NCBI GenBank assembly: GCA_963844625.1
Contig: CAWJPF010000001.1
Span: 186,001 to 250,000 of the forward strand
Length of the DNA: 64,000 nt
Direction: 5' to 3'
Origin: Palsa-504 sp963844625
GTDB taxonomy: Bacteria; Actinomycetota; Actinomycetes; Streptosporangiales; Streptosporangiaceae
The translations under genes were made by a program, and so were the position numbers. The first letter of the stretch is position 1. Every line of letters starts with the position of its first letter. The notes beneath the pieces were generated by a model. It saw nothing but the letters and a program-made list of their open reading frames with translations. It did no database searches and was not told where the DNA came from. Positions 9,793 to 17,796 of this stretch are shown here, piece after piece.

Positions 9793-10973
9793 CTCGCCCG
9801 CACCGCGATCCAGGGACCGGCCACGCCGTTCTCGGCTGGGCCGCGGCTCCGGGTCCGGCGCTGCTGCTCGCCGCGGCGCGGCGTCGCTGGGAAGCCGGAC
9901 ACCGCGGCGACCGGGTGCAGCTCGCGGTCAGCCTGACCGCGGCGGAGCGGCACGACGTTGGCCGCCTGCTGGGGCTGAGCTGGGAGTTTTCCGGCCGGTG
10001 TGCGACCCTGGGCCAGCTGCGCGCCGCCATCGGCCGGGCGGAGCCCGGCTGGGACGTGCCCGGCCTGCTCACCGCCGTCGGCGGAGAATTGCACGACCAG
10101 CGGACCGAGCGGGAGCATGTTGCCGCCGTCCGGGCGGCGCGGCGCGAGCAGCTGATCGAGATCCTGACGGCGGGGGGCGCCGCGGCGGACGTCGCCGAGC
10201 TCGCCTTGGCGCGCCGCTGGCTCGGCGGCCTCGACGACCCGGCCATCGTGCCGCGCGCCGAATCGGCCGCGGCGGTGCTGACCGCCCTGCCCGCTCGCGA
10301 CGGGCAACTGCTCGCGTCACTCGCCAGCGAGCTGTTCGCGGACCCGCACGCCCTGGACCGCACCAGCCTTCTCGGCCGGGCGGCCGCCCGCCTGCTCGCG
10401 GGCAGCCAGGCCGTGGCGGCGGGGGAGGACCCCGGAACTGCTATCCGGACGGTGGCCACGTCGGCGGGGTGGCGGGAAGCGTGGCAGAGCGCGGGTATCG
10501 CCTGTGACCAGGTGTCCTCGACGGTGCTCGTGCTGAATGTGCCGCTGCCTGGGCCGGGTGTGCCGGCCGTGCTGACCCGGGCCGCGGCGCAGGCAGGTGA
10601 GCCGCTCTGGCTGACCGCCCGGATGCTGCGCCCGGGCTGGGCGCTGCCGCCCGGATCACTGCCGGGCCTGGTGGTGCGGGTGTGCGAGAACCCGTCCCTG
10701 GTGGAAGCGGCCGCGGAATGCCACGCCGCGGCTTGCCTGCCGCTGGTCTGCACGTACGGCCGGCCTTCCGGGGCGGCCTGGACGCTGCTGCGCGGCCTGG
10801 CCGTCGCCGGGGCCCGGATCAGGGTCAGCGGGGACCGGGACGAGGCGGGGCAGGCCATCACGCAGGACCTGCTCACTGGCCTACCCCGCGCTGAAGCATG
10901 GCTTCCGCAGGTCGCGGGACTATACGAGGAAGACCGGCTGACCGAGCTTCTCGACGATCTGCGTCCGGCTTAG
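9789..10973 (+). CDS. jetD: Wadjet type II JetD-like Toprim nuclease (DUF3323/DUF2399, TIGR02679)
   Basis: 394 aa from GTG 9789, overlapping the jetC stop. JetD is the topoisomerase VI A-related subunit that cuts the trapped plasmid. The Toprim half is visible at about residues 290-390: a conserved Glu in RVCENPSLVEAA, then PLVCTYGRPS and an acidic DxD-type pair in VSGDRDEAGQAI, giving the metal-binding set. The N-terminal half (LGWAAAPGPALLLAAARRRWE) matches the DUF3323-like arm domain. With this gene the operon looks complete and intact. The gene ends 55 nt before the convergent nucS stop. Confidence 0.86.
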   Translation: MTRPHRDPGTGHAVLGWAAAPGPALLLAAARRRWEAGHRGDRVQLAVSLTAAERHDVGRLLGLSWEFSGRCATLGQLRAAIGRAEPGWDVPGLLTAVGGELHDQRTEREHVAAVRAARREQLIEILTAGGAAADVAELALARRWLGGLDDPAIVPRAESAAAVLTALPARDGQLLASLASELFADPHALDRTSLLGRAAARLLAGSQAVAAGEDPGTAIRTVATSAGWREAWQSAGIACDQVSSTVLVLNVPLPGPGVPAVLTRAAAQAGEPLWLTARMLRPGWALPPGSLPGLVVRVCENPSLVEAAAECHAAACLPLVCTYGRPSGAAWTLLRGLAVAGARIRVSGDRDEAGQAITQDLLTGLPRAEAWLPQVAGLYEEDRLTELLDDLRPA

Positions 10974-11028
10974 CACCGGCGCGGGGAGCCGTCCGCCGCC
11001 TGCCGCCCGCTGAGGTGCTGGTCGGGCC

Positions 11029-11685
11029 CTAGAACAGGGTGTTCTCCGGCAGCACGCCGCGCATGCGCTCGTAGTCCAGGGTGACGCAGCGGATGCCCCG
11101 GTCCTCGGCCAGCGTCCGCGCCTGCAGCTTGATCTCCTGGGCAGCGAACACGCCCTGGACCGGGGCCAGCAGCGGGTCCCGGTTCAGCAGCTCCAGGTAC
11201 CTGGTGAGCTGCTCTACGCCGTCGATTTCGCCTCGGCGTTTGATCTCGATGGCGACGCTGCGGCCCGAGGAGTCCCGGCACATCAGGTCGACCGGGCCGA
11301 TCGGGGTCGGGTACTCGCGGCGGACCAGCCGCCAGCCCTCGCCGAGCAGGTCGAGCTGGACGGCGAGCAGTTCCTGCAGGTGCGACTCCACGCCGTCCTT
11401 GACCAGCCCGGGGTCGACGCCGAGCTCGACCGAGGTGTCGCTGATCACCTCGGTGATCGTGATCGCGAGCGTCTCGCCCGCCTTGTTGGTGACCGACCAC
11501 TGGCCCGGCCCCTCGGTGAGCCGGCACGGCGGCGACATCCAGTTCAGCGGCTTGTAGGAGCCGCCGTCGGAGTGCACGAGCACCGACCCGTCGGCCTTGA
11601 CGATGAGCAGGCGCAGGGCAGCGGGCAGATGAGCGGTGAGCCTGCCGACGTAGTCGACGCTGCACCTGGCAATGACGAGCCGCAC
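11029..11685 (-). CDS. nucS: Mismatch-specific endonuclease NucS (EndoMS)
   Basis: 218 aa from GTG 11685, chosen because NucS proteins begin (M/V)RLVIA.C.VDYVGRLTAHLP; further upstream residues look non-homologous. NucS cleaves both strands at mismatched bases and replaces MutSL in Actinobacteria. The N-terminal DNA-binding domain contains YKPLNWMSPPC. The nuclease core is PVDLMCRDSSGRSVAIEIKRR, with Asp and the E-x-K pair as expected metal ligands. The C-terminus ends ENTLF, consistent with the hydrophobic tail used to contact the sliding clamp in this family. It converges on the Wadjet operon and is divergent from a small zinc-ribbon-like gene 37 bp away. Confidence 0.95.
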   Translation of the reverse strand: MRLVIARCSVDYVGRLTAHLPAALRLLIVKADGSVLVHSDGGSYKPLNWMSPPCRLTEGPGQWSVTNKAGETLAITITEVISDTSVELGVDPGLVKDGVESHLQELLAVQLDLLGEGWRLVRREYPTPIGPVDLMCRDSSGRSVAIEIKRRGEIDGVEQLTRYLELLNRDPLLAPVQGVFAAQEIKLQARTLAEDRGIRCVTLDYERMRGVLPENTLF

Positions 11686-11722
11686 GTTCGGTAACTCTAC
11701 TGGCCGCATAGCCTTGACTGGC

Positions 11723-12025
11723 GTGAGCCCGCGCAAGATTCGCCGTGAGCGCTCCGGCCCTCCGGCGTCCGTGCCCGGGCCTGAGCGCGTCGAGTCCTGG
11801 CCCGACGGGGACTGGGTGGTCCGGCCCGTCCCGGGAGCCGGGACGGCGAAGGCGTACCGTTGTCCGGGATGTGATCAGGAGATCGTGCCCGGCACCCCGC
11901 ACGTCGTCGCGTGGCCCGCGGACAGCGTCGGGGTAGGCGTGGCGGAGCGCAGGCACTGGCACCGGCCGTGCTGGCAGTACCGGCTGCGCCGCGGACGGCG
12001 CGACCGCAGGAAAGGAAACCCGTGA
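11723..12025 (+). CDS. Small zinc-ribbon-like protein of unknown function
   Basis: 100 aa from GTG 11723 (VSPRKIRRER). An upstream start is possible, but this one leaves the divergent promoter region free. It has a basic N-terminus, then a likely metal-binding site made of YRCPGCDQ and HWHRPCW (Cys-x2-Cys and His/Cys pairs at about residues 49-90), and a very basic tail RLRRGRRDRRKGNP. I recognise it only as an actinobacterial conserved hypothetical commonly beside nucS and a hydrolase gene. Its stop overlaps the hydrolase GTG by 4 nt, so the two are co-translated. The function is not known. Confidence 0.7.
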   Translation: MSPRKIRRERSGPPASVPGPERVESWPDGDWVVRPVPGAGTAKAYRCPGCDQEIVPGTPHVVAWPADSVGVGVAERRHWHRPCWQYRLRRGRRDRRKGNP

Positions 12026-12756
12026 GCGAGATCAGGGCCGCCACCGTGCTTCCAGCCAAGCGCACCCCGGTTACCCTGCCCACCCAGGACGGGCTGCGAC
12101 TGGTCGGGGAGCTGGCACTGCCCGCCGACGCCGATCCGGTCGCCACCCTGATCTGCCTGCACCCGCTGCCCACCCACGGCGGCATGATGGACAGCCACCT
12201 GCTCAGGAAGGCGTCGTTCCGGCTGCCCGCGCTGGCCAGAGTGGCCGTACTTCGCTTCAACACCCGCGGCACGTCGTCGGAGCAGGGGACGAGCGAGGGA
12301 GAGTTCGGCGCGGGGGAGACCGAGCGGTACGACGTGGCCGCCGCGATCTCCTACGCGACCGAGGCCGGGCTGCCCGGCCGCTGGCTGCTCGGCTGGTCGT
12401 TCGGCACCGAACTAGCGCTGAAGTGGGGCCTCGACACCCCCTCCGTTGAGGGCGCGATCCTGCTGTCGCCGCCGCTGCACCGGACGACCGACGCTGACCT
12501 TGACCGGTGGGCGGCGTCGGGGAAGCCGCTGACGGCCCTGATCCCCGAACTCGACGATTACCTGCGCCCGGACGAGGCCAGGCGCCGGTTCGCACGGGTG
12601 CCTTCGGCGGAGGTGATCGTGGTGGACGGCGCTAAGCACCTGTGGGTAGGGGAGCTCTACGTGCGCATCGTGATGAACGAGATCGTCCGGCGGGTGAATC
12701 CCGCCGCCCTGGTCCCGCCCGCGATGACGCTGCCCACGAAGTGGGACGAGTCCTGA
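12022..12756 (+). CDS. Alpha/beta hydrolase family protein
   Basis: 244 aa from GTG 12022 (SD AGGAAA just upstream). It has a serine-hydrolase fold: CLHPLPTHGG (oxyanion loop), nucleophile elbow GWSFG at about residue 133, a candidate acidic residue in the DDYLRPDEAR region, and the catalytic His in VDGAKHLWVG. RFNTRGTSSEQG resembles the dienelactone hydrolase/alpha-beta group that acts on small esters. It follows a zinc-ribbon-like gene with a GTGA overlap and runs into the YdjC-like gene. The substrate is unknown. Confidence 0.85.
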   Translation: MSEIRAATVLPAKRTPVTLPTQDGLRLVGELALPADADPVATLICLHPLPTHGGMMDSHLLRKASFRLPALARVAVLRFNTRGTSSEQGTSEGEFGAGETERYDVAAAISYATEAGLPGRWLLGWSFGTELALKWGLDTPSVEGAILLSPPLHRTTDADLDRWAASGKPLTALIPELDDYLRPDEARRRFARVPSAEVIVVDGAKHLWVGELYVRIVMNEIVRRVNPAALVPPAMTLPTKWDES

Positions 12757-13607
12757 CCGGGAGCAACAGGCTGCTCGGGTACGCCGGCGACGCGCGCTTG
12801 CTCATCGTGAACGCGGACGACTTCGGCATGTCCGCCGCGGTCAACCAGGGCGTGCTGGGGGCCGTCAAGCACGGCGTGGCCCAGGCCGCGAGCCTGATGG
12901 TGCCGTGGCCGGGGGCGGCGCAAGCCATGGCGATGCTGCGGGAGAACCCGGAAATCGGCTTCGGCGTACACCTGAGCGTCGTCTGCGACATACCCGGCTA
13001 CCGCTACGGCCCGGTGGCCGCGGCCGACGCGGTTCCCTCGCTGACCGACGCCTCCGGGTACTTCTACGAGCTGGACCGCCGGGCTGAGCTCACCGCGCGC
13101 GCCGAGCTCAGCGACCTGGAAACGGAGTTCAGGGCGCAGATCCAGGCCGTCCTGGCCGCCGGGCTGCGGCCCGGCCACCTGGACTGGCACTGCCTGGCGG
13201 ACGGCGGACGGCCCGACATCTTCGAGCTGACGCTCCGGCTCGCGCGGGAGTACAGGCTCGCGATCCGCGTCCACGACCAGGCTCTGGCCGCTCCGCTGCG
13301 AGCGGCGGGCCTGCCGGTGAACGACCACGCGGTGCTGGACAGCTACCGCCTCGATCCGGCCGGCAAGACCGCGCGGTATCTCCGGCTGCTGACCGAGCTG
13401 CCCGCTGGGCTGACCGAGTGGGCCCTGCATCCGGCGGTGGACACGCCCGAGCTGCGCGACACCGAGCCCGCCAGCTGGCCGGTCCGCGTCACCGACTACG
13501 AGTTCCTGGTCTGCGAGCAGGCCCGTCAGGTCATCGAGCGGGAAGGCATCATCCTGCTCAGCCACGAACCCCTGCGCCAGATATGGGCCCAGACCGCCGG
13601 ACGGTAG
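12741..13607 (+). CDS. YdjC/ChbG-family carbohydrate deacetylase
   Basis: About 288 aa from GTG 12741, overlapping the hydrolase end by 16 nt. The start is uncertain: a TTG at about 12798 is possible, but the conserved core begins at LLIVNADDFGMS, so nothing essential hangs on it. Members remove acetyl groups from N-acetylated sugars such as chitobiose. The metal site is visible as the DD of NADDFG, His in GVHLSVV and HLDWHC; SHEPLRQI near the end is also typical. Length matches the family. It is the last gene before a strong terminator. Confidence 0.85.
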   Translation: MGRVLTGSNRLLGYAGDARLLIVNADDFGMSAAVNQGVLGAVKHGVAQAASLMVPWPGAAQAMAMLRENPEIGFGVHLSVVCDIPGYRYGPVAAADAVPSLTDASGYFYELDRRAELTARAELSDLETEFRAQIQAVLAAGLRPGHLDWHCLADGGRPDIFELTLRLAREYRLAIRVHDQALAAPLRAAGLPVNDHAVLDSYRLDPAGKTARYLRLLTELPAGLTEWALHPAVDTPELRDTEPASWPVRVTDYEFLVCEQARQVIEREGIILLSHEPLRQIWAQTAGR

Positions 13608-13614
13608 CCGACGC

Positions 13615-13659
13615 GCCCGAGCCCGGGTTCCTGGCTGGGCCAGGAACCCGGGCTCGGGC
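13615..13659. terminator. Perfect bidirectional hairpin terminator
   Basis: A perfect 21-bp inverted repeat with a 3-nt loop lies in the 67-bp gap between two converging genes. The arms are 13615-13635 and 13639-13659, opening GCCCGAGCCCGGG. There is no T-run, which is usual for actinomycete terminators. It serves the YdjC-like gene and the MFS gene. Confidence 0.9.
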
Positions 13660-13674
13660 GGTGCGGGGGATAGG

Positions 13675-15144
13675 TTAGCGGACCGGGGCCAGTTCCGGCG
13701 CGGGCTCGGCGGCGGGGCTGGCGGTAGCGGGGCTGGCGACGGCCGGGCTGGCCGTTCCGGCCTCGCCAGCCGTTCCGGCCTGGCGGGACCCCGGCAGGAA
13801 CAGCGCGGCGGCCGCGGCGACGGCGACGGCGGCCGCACCGACCCAGACCGCGGGGGCCAGGCCGGAGACGAAGGCCGCGCCGCTGGCGTAGCCCCCGTGG
13901 GCGGAGAACACCGCGCCGAGGACGGCGATCCCGAAGACGCCGCCCAGCTCCCTGATCGCGTTGTTGGCGCCGGAGGCGATGCCCTCCTGGTCACGCCGGA
14001 CCGAGCTGAGCACGACGTTGGCGACCGGCGCGAAGAACAGCGACATGCCGACGCCGGAGATCACGAACGCCGGGACCAGCGCGGCGTAGGGCACGGTGGG
14101 GCTGGTCACCGCGGCCAGCCAGCCCAGCCCGATGGCCTGCAGGCCCAGGCCGGTGGCGAGCAGCACCCGGCCGCCGATGCGGTCGGACAGCGCGCCGGCG
14201 AACGGGGCGATGAACACCGGCATCGCGGTCCAGGGCAGCGTCCGCAGCCCCGCCTGCAGCGGGCTGTAGTGCTGGACGACCTGCAGGAACTGCGCCAGCA
14301 GGAAGATCGAGCCGAACATCCCGAAGAACATGAGCAGCGAGGCCACGTTGGTCAGGGCGAAGCCGCGGCTGCGGAACAGGTGCATCGGCAGCATCGGCTC
14401 GCGGGCCCGCAGTTCCCAGCCGACGAACGCCGCGACCAGCAGCGCGCCGATCACGAGCGGCGGCAGCACGGTGACGCTGGTCCAGCCGTGGTCGTTACCG
14501 CGGACTACGCCGAGCACGATGCCGAGCAGGCCCACGCTGGCCAGGATCAGGCCGGGCAGGTCGAGGCTGGTCGTCGAGCCGTAGCTCTCGGTCAGCCGGG
14601 CCCGGGCGATCGGCAGCAGGGCGATACCGATCGGCACGTTGAGCCAGAAGATCCACTGCCAGGACGCGCCTTCGACAACCGCCCCGCCGACCAGCGGCCC
14701 GATGGCGATGGCCAGGCCGCCGACGGCGCCCCAGGCGCCCAGGGCCAGGCCGCGTCGTTGCGGGGACACCGCCGCGGAGAGCAGCGTGAGGGTCAGCGGG
14801 ATCACGATGGCGGCCCCGACGCCCTGAACCGCCCGGGCGGTCACCAGCCACCCGATGCCGGGCGCGAGCGCGGCGGCCGCCGACCCGGCGGTGAACAGGG
14901 CGACGCCGGCCACGAACATCCGCCGGCGCCCGAAGCGCTCGCCCAGCGTGGCCCCGGTGAGCAGCAGCACCGCGAAGGTGAGCGTGTAGGCGTTGACCGT
15001 CCACTGCAGCCCCTCGAGCGAGGCGTGCAAGTGATCGCGGATCGAGGGCAGTGCCGTGGTCACGACCAGGTTGTCCAGAGAGGCCATGAACAGCGCGGCC
15101 GAGGTTATGGCGAAGGTCCACCCGGTGCGGGCTTTCGCGGTCAT
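13675..15144 (-). CDS. MFS drug exporter, DHA2-type (14-TM)
   Basis: 489 aa from ATG 15144, chosen because AGGAGGAAAAGTA lies directly upstream. It is a proton-coupled exporter of the 14-helix DHA2 family (EmrB/QacA type): motif A-like ERFGRRRMF, motif C-like GAVGGLAIAIGPLVGG, and SLDNLVVTTALPSI in helix 1. The C-terminal tail is low complexity (Ala/Pro/Thr-rich). It is transcribed in the same direction as the upstream TetR gene, and both have an identical-type operator, so the exporter is probably released when a toxic ligand binds the repressor. The ligand is unknown. Confidence 0.92.
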   Translation of the reverse strand: MTAKARTGWTFAITSAALFMASLDNLVVTTALPSIRDHLHASLEGLQWTVNAYTLTFAVLLLTGATLGERFGRRRMFVAGVALFTAGSAAAALAPGIGWLVTARAVQGVGAAIVIPLTLTLLSAAVSPQRRGLALGAWGAVGGLAIAIGPLVGGAVVEGASWQWIFWLNVPIGIALLPIARARLTESYGSTTSLDLPGLILASVGLLGIVLGVVRGNDHGWTSVTVLPPLVIGALLVAAFVGWELRAREPMLPMHLFRSRGFALTNVASLLMFFGMFGSIFLLAQFLQVVQHYSPLQAGLRTLPWTAMPVFIAPFAGALSDRIGGRVLLATGLGLQAIGLGWLAAVTSPTVPYAALVPAFVISGVGMSLFFAPVANVVLSSVRRDQEGIASGANNAIRELGGVFGIAVLGAVFSAHGGYASGAAFVSGLAPAVWVGAAAVAVAAAAALFLPGSRQAGTAGEAGTASPAVASPATASPAAEPAPELAPVR

Positions 15145-15160
15145 TACTTTTCCTCCTAAG

Positions 15161-15176
15161 TAGTGATTAGTCACTA
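15161..15176. promoter_or_regulatory. TetR operator 1, upstream of the MFS exporter
   Basis: The 16-bp palindrome TAGTGATTAGTCACTA (TAGTGA-N4-TCACTA) lies 17 bp upstream of the exporter start, just ahead of its SD. It matches the second copy at 15847-15862 in both half-sites. Confidence 0.75.
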
Positions 15177-15205
15177 ACTTGATGGCGTAAAAAAAATAGC
15201 TGACT

Positions 15206-15835
15206 CTACTTCGGGCACCAGCTGGTCCACCGCTCGTCGACGGACGGCAGGTCCATCGCGGCGGCGACGTTCATCAGCATGCCCACGGCGAAGAAGTCCA
15301 CGATGGTCTGGAAGGGAAGTCCGGTCAGCCGCTCGGATAGCTCCCAGAGCTGCTTGAAGCCGGTCCGGGTGACGGCGCGGACGTCGGGGTCGTCGCAGGC
15401 GGCGTACGCCTGCATCTGCAGCAGGAGAAGGGTCCGGTCGTCGAGGAGGCGCTCGTAAGCGTCGGCCATCGCGGTCAGCGCCTCGTCTCCGGTCAGGTCG
15501 CCGGCCGCTGACGTGAAGGTGTCCCGCACCCGCTCGAAGCACCGCTCCACGAGCGCGAGGAACAGGGCCTTCTTGGTCGGGAACAGACGGAACAGGTACG
15601 GCTGACTGATTCCGGCCCGGCGGGCGACATCCTCGGTCGAGGTGCCCGCCATTCCGTGCACCGCGAACTCCGCCACCGCGGCCTCGAGCACGAGCTCACG
15701 GCGTTCCGCGGCGGGCATCCGCCGCCTGGTCTCGGTCGCGTGAGGCTGCTTGGTCTCGGTCGCGTGAGGCTGCCTGGTTTCGGTCGCGTGAGGCTGCTTC
15801 GTCTCGGTCGTGAGAGGCTGCCTGGTTTCGGTCAC
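15206..15835 (-). CDS. TetR/AcrR-family transcriptional repressor
   Basis: 209 aa from ATG 15835; the conserved domain really begins at MPAAERRELVLEAAV (Met 40). The DNA-binding helix-turn-helix is GTSTEDVARRAGISQPYLFRLFPTKKALF, followed by a ligand-binding domain with YERLLDDRTLLLLQMQAYAACDDPD. The first 38 residues are about four copies of an 8-residue TETKQPHA repeat encoded by a 24-bp tandem array, absent from ordinary TetR proteins. The gene sits between two TAGTGA-N4-TCACTA operators and upstream of the exporter, so it most likely represses itself and the pump. Confidence 0.88.
   Translation of the reverse strand: MTETRQPLTTETKQPHATETRQPHATETKQPHATETRRRMPAAERRELVLEAAVAEFAVHGMAGTSTEDVARRAGISQPYLFRLFPTKKALFLALVERCFERVRDTFTSAAGDLTGDEALTAMADAYERLLDDRTLLLLQMQAYAACDDPDVRAVTRTGFKQLWELSERLTGLPFQTIVDFFAVGMLMNVAAAMDLPSVDERWTSWCPK
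15728..15835 (-). repeat. 24-bp in-frame tandem repeat at the 5' end of tetR
   Basis: About four and a half 24-bp units (each reading TETKQPHA or TETRQPHA) encode the N-terminal extension of the repressor. The units differ at one or two bases, mostly synonymous or K/R. Confidence 0.85.
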
Positions 15836-15845
15836 GAGACCTAAG

Positions 15846-16373
15846 TTAGTGATGGCTCACTACTTTGTCAAGCGCCCGTGGCCACGGTTCAACCAGAGCG
15901 CCGCCGACCGGTAGCGCGTGCCAGCGCCCGGCGAACTCATCCAGGCGTACCAGGATGCGCTCCACCAGCGGGGATTCAAGGTAGCCCGGCTCCACCCGCC
16001 AGAACCAGGCGGGCCGCTCCGACCGGTGGCCCGCCCGGAGCTCCCATAGTGGCGCGCAGACGGAGGCCAGTGCTTCGGACCGCGCCATGTCGGCGTGCTC
16101 GGCCTGACTCGGCCGCTTCTTCGCCTCCCGGCGCCTCTGGCGCTGCCTGGCCACCGGATCGGCCGGCCAGAAGATGTTGTTCCGGCCGGCCGCGACCCGG
16201 CCGAAGGCACCCCCGGACAGCCCGGCCTCGGCCTCCACCAGGAAATGCACGGCGTCATGCGGCAGATAGTCGTCATAGCCCGGGCCCTGGCGCGGCGCTA
16301 GCTCCGGCCCGCGGGCGCGGACAACGCTCATTTGATAACGGCGCCCGGGAAGCTTGGTGAACGTCACGTCCAT
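15846..16373 (-). CDS. Conserved actinobacterial protein of unknown function
   Basis: 175 aa from ATG 16373 (MDVTFTKLPGRRYQMSVVR); a longer frame opens upstream, but the extra residues look non-homologous. A recognisable block is GPELAPRQGPGYDDYLPHDAVHFLVE, seen in many uncharacterised bacterial proteins, then FGRVAAGRNNIFWP and a basic segment RQRQRRREAKKR. No catalytic site is obvious. Its stop codon overlaps the second TetR operator, so repressor binding at 15847 could also act as a roadblock to its transcripts. Confidence 0.7.
   Translation of the reverse strand: MDVTFTKLPGRRYQMSVVRARGPELAPRQGPGYDDYLPHDAVHFLVEAEAGLSGGAFGRVAAGRNNIFWPADPVARQRQRRREAKKRPSQAEHADMARSEALASVCAPLWELRAGHRSERPAWFWRVEPGYLESPLVERILVRLDEFAGRWHALPVGGALVEPWPRALDKVVSHH
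15847..15862. promoter_or_regulatory. TetR operator 2, upstream of tetR
   Basis: TAGTGATGGCTCACTA, 12 bp upstream of the tetR ATG. It overlaps the stop codon (15846-15848) of the next gene upstream on the same strand. Half-sites are the same as operator 1; only the 4-nt spacer differs. Confidence 0.75.
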
Positions 16374-16435
16374 GGCTCGCACGGTACTCAGCCGCCCGGG
16401 TCGGCGCACCTGGTTATCCGGCGCCCCGCGGAGAC

Positions 16436-16645
16436 CTACTCCGGGTCGAGCGGAGTACGCTTCACGGCCACGATGAAAGCCCGCCATTCGGCGGCCCTAA
16501 AGCCCAGGGCGCCCTTCGACACGTTTTTGCTGTCACGCACCCCAATATGGCCGTTAATGAGCTGCCCAACTTCCAGGCAATCGCCATTCGCTGCGCTGTA
16601 GGAGCTTTTTCTCCATGACATCTTGCTGGGATCAATCGAACGCAT
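16436..16645 (-). CDS. DUF397 domain protein
   Basis: 69 aa from ATG 16645, with GGAG about 9 nt upstream. The classic DUF397 signature is present: WRKSSYSAANGDCLEV and VRDSKN..GALGFRAAEWRAFI. These small proteins accompany XRE/DUF5753 regulators in actinomycetes and are thought to work with them, as in the bldB/whiJ-type systems. It lies 32 nt after the XRE gene on the same strand. This local stretch is visibly less G+C-rich than its surroundings. Confidence 0.9.
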   Translation of the reverse strand: MRSIDPSKMSWRKSSYSAANGDCLEVGQLINGHIGVRDSKNVSKGALGFRAAEWRAFIVAVKRTPLDPE

Positions 16646-16677
16646 CTTTGAGTCACTCCGGGAAATCGACGGGTAAT

Positions 16678-17574
16678 TTAGGTTGGATTGACAGACATCG
16701 CTTCTGCCCACGAATCTCGGGCCGCAGCGAGCATCTCCCGTGACTTCCCCTCATCCAGGGCAAGCTCACTCAAACGATCGAACGAGCGCCGGTACGTGAA
16801 GGATTCTTCTTCCTCTTCCACGTAGCTGCCACCGGTCAGGTGCTCAAGGTACACGACGTCACGGTGCGTGACATCGTGTAGCTCATCGAGTTGAAGAAGC
16901 ACGAAAGCCCCCGTGCCAATCGGGTGAGGGCCATCGAGCGGAAGAATACGCAGAGTGATGTTAGCACGTTCCGACAGGTCTAGAAGTCGATTAATTTGCG
17001 ATTGCATTACGGTTTGATCGCCGAATCGCCTAAACAGGACGGACTGGTCGAGAATGGTAGAAAACCGAAGTGGATTGTCTCGGGTCAGCACCTCCTGCCG
17101 GGTCAGCCGGGCCGCTACTCGCCGCCTAGTCTCGCCCGGCGATATCGGGGCAATCCCTTCCACCAAGCCATTGGTTACTTCGCGCGCGTAGTCGCTGGTC
17201 TGGAGCAATCCGGGCACGATCAACGGCGCCCAGCTCAACGCGGCCCGGGCCTCGGCTTCCCACCCGATAAGGGCAGAATACGTTGGCGAAATGGTCTGCG
17301 AGTAGGTTTCCCACCAGCCTTTGCCGGCCGCCTCCTTGGCCAGCGTCAGGAGGTCCTCGACCGCACGTCCCTTGACCCCGTAAAGGGCGGCCAGCTCCTT
17401 GATCTCGGCCGGGCCCGGCGCCGTGTGCGCGTTCTCGATCCTGGAGAGCTTGGACGCCGACCAGCCCACGCGTTCCGCGACCTGGTCGCCGGTTAGGTCG
17501 GCATGCTCACGCAGCCGGCGCAGCTCAGCGGCGAGACGGCGGCGGCGGACGGTCGGACTGGCGGTTTGGGGCAC
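16678..17574 (-). CDS. XRE-family regulator with DUF5753-type C-terminal domain
   Basis: 298 aa. The N-terminal helix-turn-helix is LRRLREHADLTGDQVAERVGWSASKLSRIENA (residues 17-48), followed by a DUF5753-like ligand or partner domain (WAPLIVPGLLQTSDYAREV, RQEVLTR, FSTILDQSVLFRR). It is paired with a DUF397 gene, a conserved actinomycete module tied to development or antibiotic control. It is divergent from the nucleotidyl cyclase-like gene with about 220 bp between. The target DNA is unknown. Confidence 0.92.
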   Translation of the reverse strand: MPQTASPTVRRRRLAAELRRLREHADLTGDQVAERVGWSASKLSRIENAHTAPGPAEIKELAALYGVKGRAVEDLLTLAKEAAGKGWWETYSQTISPTYSALIGWEAEARAALSWAPLIVPGLLQTSDYAREVTNGLVEGIAPISPGETRRRVAARLTRQEVLTRDNPLRFSTILDQSVLFRRFGDQTVMQSQINRLLDLSERANITLRILPLDGPHPIGTGAFVLLQLDELHDVTHRDVVYLEHLTGGSYVEEEEESFTYRRSFDRLSELALDEGKSREMLAAARDSWAEAMSVNPT

Positions 17575-17796
17575 CTGTCCACCCTCCCGGGCGTACCACG
17601 CAGGAAGCTTCCCTGCATCCTCAAATCTAGCGCATCAGCCATCAGTAGATCCGCCGGATGATACAGAGAATTATCCGATAGATCTCCTGCTGCAACTTGC
17701 AGCGGAACCTACGCTACCGCACAATCGAAACCGTAGGCCACCCCTACTCCGACGACCGAGGCAGCAGGCCAGAACCCTGCTGAGCTGGAGGGAGTC

